DNA of 64,000 nucleotides from Sialis fuliginosa (taxonomy: Eukaryota; Arthropoda; Insecta; Megaloptera; Sialidae). The position numbers and the translations under genes were made by a program. Location of the stretch: the NCBI GenBank assembly GCA_961205875.1, contig OY540816.1:9372701-9436700 (forward strand), given 5' to 3'. The notes below the pieces were generated by a model. It did no database searches, was not told where the DNA came from, and saw only the letters and a program-made list of their open reading frames with translations. Positions 57,233-64,000 of the stretch are shown here, one piece after another. Numbering within the stretch: the first letter of the stretch is position 1; each line of letters opens with the position of its first letter.

Positions 57233-60200
57233 CTGTGATATTAATTCAATTTAAGATTCTAATCATATCGTTTTCAATCGCAAGACTTCCTAGTAACAAA
57301 TTAAATAGAATCAGGACATCATACTCTGTGTCAGTGGCTTTTCAATTGCGACAACCTTTCCTGTTTAAAGCAGTGAATCTCAATAATAAAATACTTAAAT
57401 ACCTGCGTGATTTGTTACTGAATAAATGTAATCATAACTAACTTAAATAAGCATATTATTTTACGTAAAGCTCTAAGATCTGAATAACTTCTTTACACAA
57501 TATATATTGTATTGTATATATACTGTTTCAAATTGAAGTTTTTATAAAACATATGTCTTGATATTGTGATTACTTTAAAATTGTTCAAGTTATAAGTATA
57601 CATTTATAGCACATAATTTAAATTATATTAATTATCCCAATTGTATTCAAAAACAATGTAGAGTAAATGTTTTTTTTGCCTTTATACATTTATCTATAAC
57701 TTGAACAATTTTAAAGTAATTATGGCCGCACAGGAATCATTATTTAGGGCATTAAATGTTCTATAGATTTCTAGCTGGATTTTATTTTATTCGGTGTAGA
57801 AGGTATTCTCGGTTCTCGTCAAAAAACATAAATATATATTTTTTAAATATTTGTAATACCTACAATTTTAAGTAATTATAGCTCAAATATTTTTCGAGAT
57901 AGCGATATTAGACAGAATTCATTATTTAGGGCACTATTTTCTCTATTATAACTTAACATTTTAATTTGAAATTCAATGAAAGACATATTAAACACAGCGG
58001 TTGAACGGAACTCTACATTTTAGGTGTGATTTACAAACTCGACGTCGCTAAATGATTTTTTCATGAGTTCTATTTCAATAACTATTTATGGTATATCATT
58101 TTTAAAAACACATTTTTGTTCGAAATTTTATCAGCTTTAAGATTTATGTAACTCATTTTATTCTAAAATTGACAGTTCTAGTGTTATTCTCAAATAATAA
58201 AAAGCTTTGTAAGCTCCTAGAAAGTTATGCACTCCCCTTTAAAGTGGGGGGGGGGGATTATTGTCATGTTCTATACATCAGAACCTACCAATTTCTTGAA
58301 AAAATGTACTCCATAATATTTTTAGCGTTCTAGTACCACCCCTACATGATTGTCTGACGACTGGACTAATATTTTTTTACACTATTATTAACTTCCCAAC
58401 TGGAAGTTATTGTAATCGGTCCGAAAATCAAAATCAAAAATTTCAACATAATTGTATGTTTTAAGGTCACTATAGTATATTTACGCTATTTTCAGAAATA
58501 TGTCTGTGTGTGTGATTGTACGTACGTATAGGCGACATTGGCGTATCATTTTTTAAGTTCACGAAATTTCGTAAATAAAACATGCTATTCACTTCGTTGG
58601 GGTGCCAATCGAAGCGTCTTGACCTGATTATGATCTAAAATAAAGGATTTTTCGAAGTTCAAACCCTAAGGGGGTAAAAAGGGCTGTAAAGTTTTTTTTT
58701 GTCGGATTTACTTGAAACTTAGCATAAATATTCTACAATACAAATAATGAAAAATGTATTTCAGTATTTTTTTGTTATACGTGCCTAAACAGCCATAGAA
58801 GAGGTGAAAGGTGAAAGCCACCCTCAAAATTTGAATTTTAAATACTAATAAATAAGTCTACAATTCATGTTGCCGTGGAAACAAACGCAATTAAATTTCA
58901 ATTGTCAGATTAGTTATTATAAAAACAAATGCAATTTAATTCAAATTGTCAAACTAGTTATTCTAAAAATGTGTGTTATATTATTGACATTAGGATATTA
59001 GAAAACTAATATTCATAATACAAAGGTGAGTTTTATTTCTGACCAATTCCGTTAAAATTTTTCATATACATACATAATATTAAAAAAAAATTCACATAAA
59101 CTATATGGAAACAATAAATAATCAGTATTCAAGTATTTATAATCATACCGTATTGGGAAGTTGATTGTGTGGACCTAAAGGTTCTCACCCCAACCCAAAG
59201 CTTGTTTTTAATGAGGTTTCAATTAATTTGTGCCACGGGTCTCAAGATGTGTAAATACAGCCCTGATTGTCTTTATTAAAAAATATTAAATGTATCATCA
59301 ATAAACATAACACTTTATTAAGTGATGTCCACCAAAAATAGAATCTGTCCTTAAGTGCAAGTGCAGAAAGTATTATTTTACGTTCATTGGTACACAGGTA
59401 TCGAAGTAAGCTACCATTACCCCCTGCGTACATGCAGTAATAATAAAAACCCGTCTGATGTACCTAACTGTTATTTTTTTCAGACAACCATTCATAAAAA
59501 ACGACTGTAAGTTCTGTCTAGACGCATAAAAAATAAAAACTATTTTGCAGTTGACCTGTATCAGGTAGGTGATTCAAGCCAAACACATTCCTACCCTTCT
59601 TTTACGGGGGTTGTTAACAAGGTGGATTTTTTTTGTGTCTGTGGGTATCACTGATTATTTTTTGTATTTGTCTGTTTACGAAATAATTCACTATACTTCT
59701 GTCAGATTATCAACGGTTTCATTGTACGAATAGAGAAGATAAAATATTATTATATCCGAAGGTAGGTCCTAACTTTTGTTGTTATTTATTTTATGATACT
59801 TAATGACACAAAATAAAATTTACTTCTGGAATTGATTAAATGCATCAATTTAATAATAAGATATAATAATATATTCTGAAACTTAAAATATGAATTTATT
59901 TTAACATTGCTCTAATTATATCGAAATGTAGAAAAACAGCATGCATGTATATATAAATATTGATGTACATTGGTGGGTTATCATATGGGTAAAAAGGGAA
60001 ATTTCGTGGGATCCCACAAACTGGAAGAATATCAAAATTTTAATTTGGCGCCATATCTGGGACTCTAGATTACCGGTGTTAGGGAGGACGGAATTTCCCC
60101 CTGTGCATGCGGCCCTCAAATTCAAATTTATATGAGGCTCAATGGAGCTATTAACTCGCCAGTATATTACATTTTATGTTAACATTTTATAAATAAAAAA

Positions 60201-60372
60201 TAAAGTATTTTATTGAATTATTATTTCTATAACTATACATATTTTATATTGTAAATCTAACATTGTTATAATCTTGAAACAAAAAAAAATTAGTATGAAC
60301 ATTAAATATTTGTAAAACCAAGTCATCGTCCTAATTTATATAAATTTGATAAAATGTTTTTATTTTTCACAG
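57233..60372. other. A/T-rich spacer with local inverted repeats
   Basis: An inverted pair, ACTTTAAAATTGTTCAAGTT / AACTTGAACAATTTTAAAGT, at 57573-57720 makes a 150-bp hairpin-like structure. The motif ATTATTTAGGGCA appears twice (57740 and 57930). Nothing coding was recognised. Confidence 0.45.
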
Positions 60373-60432
60373 GTTCACCAAGATCCCGAAATAAATGTTC
60401 AGAATAACAGAAGAGCGGCGAGATACAGATAA
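60373..60432 (+). CDS. Last coding exon of the putative small spliced ORF
   Basis: The acceptor is TTTTTATTTTTCACAG. Phase 0 encodes VHQDPEINVQNNRRAARYR then TAA, and the other two phases stop sooner. A donor TTTT|GTAAGTATT follows at 60447, only 14 nt after the stop, so a 3' UTR intron is predicted at a distance that should avoid nonsense-mediated decay. The link to 45570-45644 rests on phase and strand only. Confidence 0.4.
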   Translation, partial: VHQDPEINVQNNRRAARYR

Positions 60433-60606
60433 CAGGGTTGTATTTTGTAAGTATTCGGGCAGATTTCAAGTATGTTTCTAAGTTTCTACATACTTATTTA
60501 TAAGATTTTTCAAAGTACCAAACATACCTAGTAATTTTTTTTTCGAAAAAATAAAAATAAAGTAAATGAAATATGTACTTTATGTTTATTATTTAATATT
60601 GAAATA

Positions 60607-60893
60607 CCCATGTAGGAAATGCCAGCCTTGACGATGGGCCCAAACTTGGCCCAATATTGGGTTGCCAGTATTGCTTTTATGATATTGATCCCAGTAAATG
60701 TCAACAACTTTCAGATACCGAGTTTCGGGTCACCTATTCTTTACCCAAGATTGGCCCAACTCTGAGCCAGTCTTAAAATGACAAGTCTTGGCCGAATCTT
60801 GAACAAAGTTATCATTTGTATTTTGGCCCAGTGTTGGCTAGAATTGGCGCAAGCCTGGGGCAACCGTGGCCCCTTTGTAATTTCCCACATGGG
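60607..60893. mobile_element. TA-flanked MITE filled with TTGGCCCAA-like motifs
   Basis: CCCATGTAGGAAAT is mirrored by ATTTCCCACATGGG, with TA on both sides. Inside are about eight degenerate TTGGCCCAA palindromic motifs (ACTTGGCCCAATATTGGG, GATTGGCCCAACTC, CTTGGCCGAATC, TTGGCCCAGTGTTGG). It is 287 bp and non-coding, lying 160 bp downstream of the 60373 exon. Confidence 0.8.
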
Positions 60894-61242
60894 TATCTGT
60901 AATTACCTAATAAAAATGCGAAAATTGTAAGTTTAGGTGAGAATTATTATCAAATTTACAAAAAACTATAAAACTCAATTATTTCAAAATATCAACAGAA
61001 ACAACTGAAATTTCATAACATATAACCAGCTAAAACTCTCACCTGGCGGGGATTACATGATAGAATGGGAGGTTGCTCTGGGGTAATCAGGGCAGGTGAC
61101 ATTCATGAAACCCATTGAATCACAGATGTAATTTCAGGTTGTCACAAGAGGATCGAATTCTAACTTAAGTTTAAGGTTAACCTTATACCTCCTGATTGTG
61201 AGTTAAGCAACGTTTATTCCGTCGCTCGAAGAGACAGTTATG
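60894..61242. other. Repeat-like spacer
   Basis: It contains a G+C-richer stretch (CTCACCTGGCGGGGATTACA.. to ..GGGCAGGTGACATTCATGAA) whose two ends AGGTGAGAG/CACCTG are inverted, suggesting a small old insertion. No gene. Confidence 0.35.
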
Positions 61243-62768
61243 AGGGTTCCGTACTTCAAAATGAAAAACAAAACCCTTATACGATCACTTTGTTGCTCGT
61301 CTGTCTATCTGTCTGTCCGTCAATATCATTTTTCTCAGGAACGGCTAGAGGTATCAAGTTGAAATTAAGATATATATAAATAATAAATTTCAAGATTCTA
61401 GGTTAACGAGAAGTAATCCTATAGGTTTTGATGATAAGTGAGTCAGTCAGTCTGTCAGTATCAAAACACGCTTTGAAAGGCCGTATCTTTTTATTGTATT
61501 GAGTTAGAAATTTTTTTTATAGGACTATGAGGCTGTAGATCTCAGATATTAATTATTTCAATTTGATACTTCTGGCCGTTTGACCTGATTGTGAGTTATA
61601 TTCATAATTTTGTTTTGTTTTTGGAGCTATTTAAGGGGGGCAAATCTATTTAAAAAAAATTATATCAATCCCGGCGAGTGGGGTAATCTAATGAAAGCAA
61701 ACAATCTTCGTTTAATAAATATTCAAAAAACTCGTAAAAATATTTTATATTTGTAACTCTGAAAGTAATAATGAGAAAAAAAATGTGAACGTGTATAATA
61801 ATGCCGAGATAAAAAAAAATTATCAGTACTCATCGCACTTATTTTTTTTAAATAATTCAAAATTGTAATATAATAATAAATATAAAATACATTGTGCAGC
61901 CACCTTTTTGATTATATTATTAATTAAACTGCTACTAATTTGATTTTCTGTATAAAACATAATAATTAAACTACAATTATAATCGAATAAAATGAAAAAC
62001 TATATGGTACGTGGGGATTTACTCACACTTAAATTTTTTTACTAAACATGTAAAATGCCACCCTCTAGTAAAATATGTACCAATTTATTGAATAAATAAT
62101 TTTTCAGGGGGAGGGGGGCAATAAGGAGCTAAGGCTAGGTAAAAAAAATATTTTTTTTTATACCAAGGCATGTGGCACGTTAAAATGTGGAACCAAACAA
62201 GCGGAATTTGACCATTTTTCTATTTTTTTTTCTAAATCAAAAATGGTACCTGCAAAAAATTGGTAACGAGGTTTTGGTGGGACTACTAACGACAAATACT
62301 AAAGTCAATAATATAATTTTAAATTTTGGAATAATAGAGTGGGGTGTAATAGAATTTTTAATTTTAATTTTCATATCTAGGCATGTGGAATGTCAAAATG
62401 TACATTTCAATTAGTAGAACATGACCATATTTTTTATTTTTTTTTAACTCAAAAATGGCGCCTGTAGGGGGCTAAAAGCATTGTTTACATTGTCCCCATC
62501 ACCTAATCTTTGTAACTACTGGTTCAAAAAATTTTTTTGTAACGAGGCTTTGGTTGGACTACCAACGACAAATACTAAAGTTATTATAGTTATAATAAAG
62601 AATTATAGGGAGAGGCGTCATAGAATTTTTTATTTTGATATCTAGGCAAGTGGGGTGTCAAAATATAGATTTCAATTAGTAGAACTTGACACTTTTTTAT
62701 ATTTTTTTCTAACTCAAAAATGCACCTGTAAGTGGTTGGAAACATTCCAGTACGTACTTCGGAACCCT
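61243..62768. mobile_element. 1.5-kb repeat with AGGGTTCCG termini
   Basis: AGGGTTCCGTACTTCAAAA at the left and ..GGAACCCT at the right, with TATG on both flanks. A CTGTCTATCTGTCTGTCCGT tract follows the left end. The right half contains three imperfect roughly 250-bp repeats marked by AGGCATGTGG..GTCAAAAT. Similar GGGTTCCGTA repeats are abundant in insects, particularly Lepidoptera, from general knowledge. Confidence 0.6.
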
Positions 62769-63432
62769 TATGGCATACACTCGAATTATTTTTCGCTTAA
62801 TATAGATTCTATAGATTTTTCAAAATAAATAATAATTAGGATTATTAAATTATTTTTTTATAAATAATACAATGTAACTTGTTGCACTGAATGCCTATAA
62901 AAGTAAGAATTATCAAGGCAAAATCCTCAAATCTTGCTTGTGATATATCGTCATAATTATACTGAAGGTGACGGTTCATTTAAATATTGAACAGGACTAT
63001 AAATGTGATGCCAAGTTGTCACGCTCGTAGTAGTTTTATTTAAATTAAATAAACGTATATAATTTTGGCTCGTGTGATGTTTTGTCTTCACATAAAAATA
63101 ATGAAAATATTTTAGTCACATTTGTCGGAATTCTATATTGAAATAATTTATTAATAACTATTAAATCGATGTAAGATATTTTCGCATTGCAATTTGTAAG
63201 TCTATTAAACAATGTTTTATACTTTTAACGCAGATAAATAAAGCTTCAGTACAATTTCAAATCATATAGCAGGGTCGGCTTAGAGTGTTAATTGAATATT
63301 CGATTACGTAAATATAATACTTTTTTATTATTTTAATGCTAATTTTTGGAAACAGCTGATATAAAAGAAAACAGATCAATATAATTTCAGGACATCTTTG
63401 ATATCAGTTTTTCTAATTTATAATTTTATGTA
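62769..63432. other. A/T-rich spacer
   Basis: No gene or paired transposon ends were recognised. Confidence 0.45.
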
Positions 63433-63868
63433 TAGTGGCGTAGCTAAGAGAACGGGGGTCCGCCAGTAAAATTTTTTGGGGGCCTCATTTAAAAAAAATA
63501 AAATAAGTCTCCCTAGACTTCCATTATATGTAATGTTGTGTTCTTGTTATTTATAAAAATAAAAACTTTTATTAATCAAAATTTATCTATAAACCACGTT
63601 TTGTTTTAGTCCGAAATTATTTCGTCCAAATTAATATTTTCAGTATTTCAGTATATTCATGTTCCATACTAAGTACACCAAGGGCCTTAAGACGGGATTG
63701 TGGCAAAGTGTTTCTTAAATAAGATTTTTTATTAATTTATTTGTGTAATTTTTATTTTATTATTAGTTTTTTATGCGTGTACGTATTTTTTTCTAGCTTT
63801 CCAGAGGTCCCCTTCGTACGGGGACTGCCTGCATTGCAGGCTCTGCGGGCCCTATTCTAACGCCACTG
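63433..63868. mobile_element. hAT-type MITE (TAGTGGCGTAGCTA terminus)
   Basis: TAGTGGCGTAGC at the left and ..AACGCCACTG at the right. The 8-bp flanks TTTATGTA and TTTATGTT differ by one base. It is 436 bp, with G/C-rich subterminal blocks (GGGGGCC / GGGGACTGCCTGCATTGCAGG). Confidence 0.8.
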
Positions 63869-64000
63869 TTTATGTTCTTTACAAAATTTTAAATTTAAAA
63901 CAAATTATAATTTCTTTGAATACCTTATTCACTTAATGTCCAACAAATTGCACACATGACAAAATGTTGCTACAAAATACTTTAAATGTAACAAGTGACA

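Larger units (their letters stand above)
45645..60372. other. 14.7-kb stretch, candidate intron of the small plus-strand gene
   Basis: It holds the transposons listed separately, three minus-strand exon candidates, and much A/T-rich DNA. A hAT-like terminus lies near 46936 (CAGCGATTGGCAACCC) and another ends near 55078 (GGTTGGGGACCCCTG). The segment 56390-57075 is an inverted partial copy of 9430-10230. Confidence 0.5.

Noticed and set aside
59941-60135. 64-codon plus-strand frame rich in Trp (MHVYINIDVHWW..)
   Set aside because: No splice or motif support, and it overlaps an equal-sized frame on the other strand. It is likely transposon-derived.

Overview
This window is strongly A+T-rich eukaryotic nuclear DNA, almost certainly from an insect. 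It has small exons in long introns, canonical GT-AG splice sites, a TATA promoter, and a very high density of short inverted-repeat transposons (MITEs) in every intron and intergenic stretch. I cannot fix the order: both Hemiptera-like and Lepidoptera-like repeat styles are present. No bacterial, organellar or viral genes were seen, and most of the longer open frames are chance or repeat-derived.

Two complete protein-coding genes can be assembled by hand, both on the minus strand. (1) At 11911-17753, seven exons join in frame to a 376-residue protein with four matrin/U1-type C2H2 zinc fingers of identical spacing, resembling the ZNF346/ZNF385/ZMAT group of RNA-binding zinc-finger proteins. 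(2) At 21133-37128, eight coding exons, including a 24-nt microexon, join to a 568-residue secreted, N-glycosylated protein. Its middle is a TGF-beta family propeptide, but its C-terminus has no cystine-knot ligand domain. It probably has a non-coding first exon and TATA promoter near 43.1-43.35 kb.

To the right the evidence is thinner. There is a plus-strand small spliced ORF (45570-45644 joined to 60373-60432, 44 residues), possibly divergent from the promoter at 43.3 kb. There are also three isolated minus-strand exon candidates (48561-48805, 51625-51722, 57151-57232) whose partner exons I could not find.

The rest is a catalogue of non-autonomous DNA transposons, many proven by target-site duplications (TSDs). 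They comprise hAT-type (8-bp TSD), Harbinger-type (TTA/TAA), piggyBac-type (TTAA), pogo/mariner-type (TA), a Mutator-like foldback family with 9-bp TSDs (three copies), near-perfect hairpin MITEs, 1.0-1.5-kb foldback elements, a roughly 160-bp tandem unit carrying duplicated MITE insertions with an empty counterpart 20 kb away, and a 21-bp minisatellite. One decayed transposase fragment lies at 52.6-52.9 kb.

The most interesting item is the propeptide-only TGF-beta-like gene. It has the secretion signal, propeptide fold signature and cleavage-like sites of a growth-factor precursor, but no growth factor at its end.
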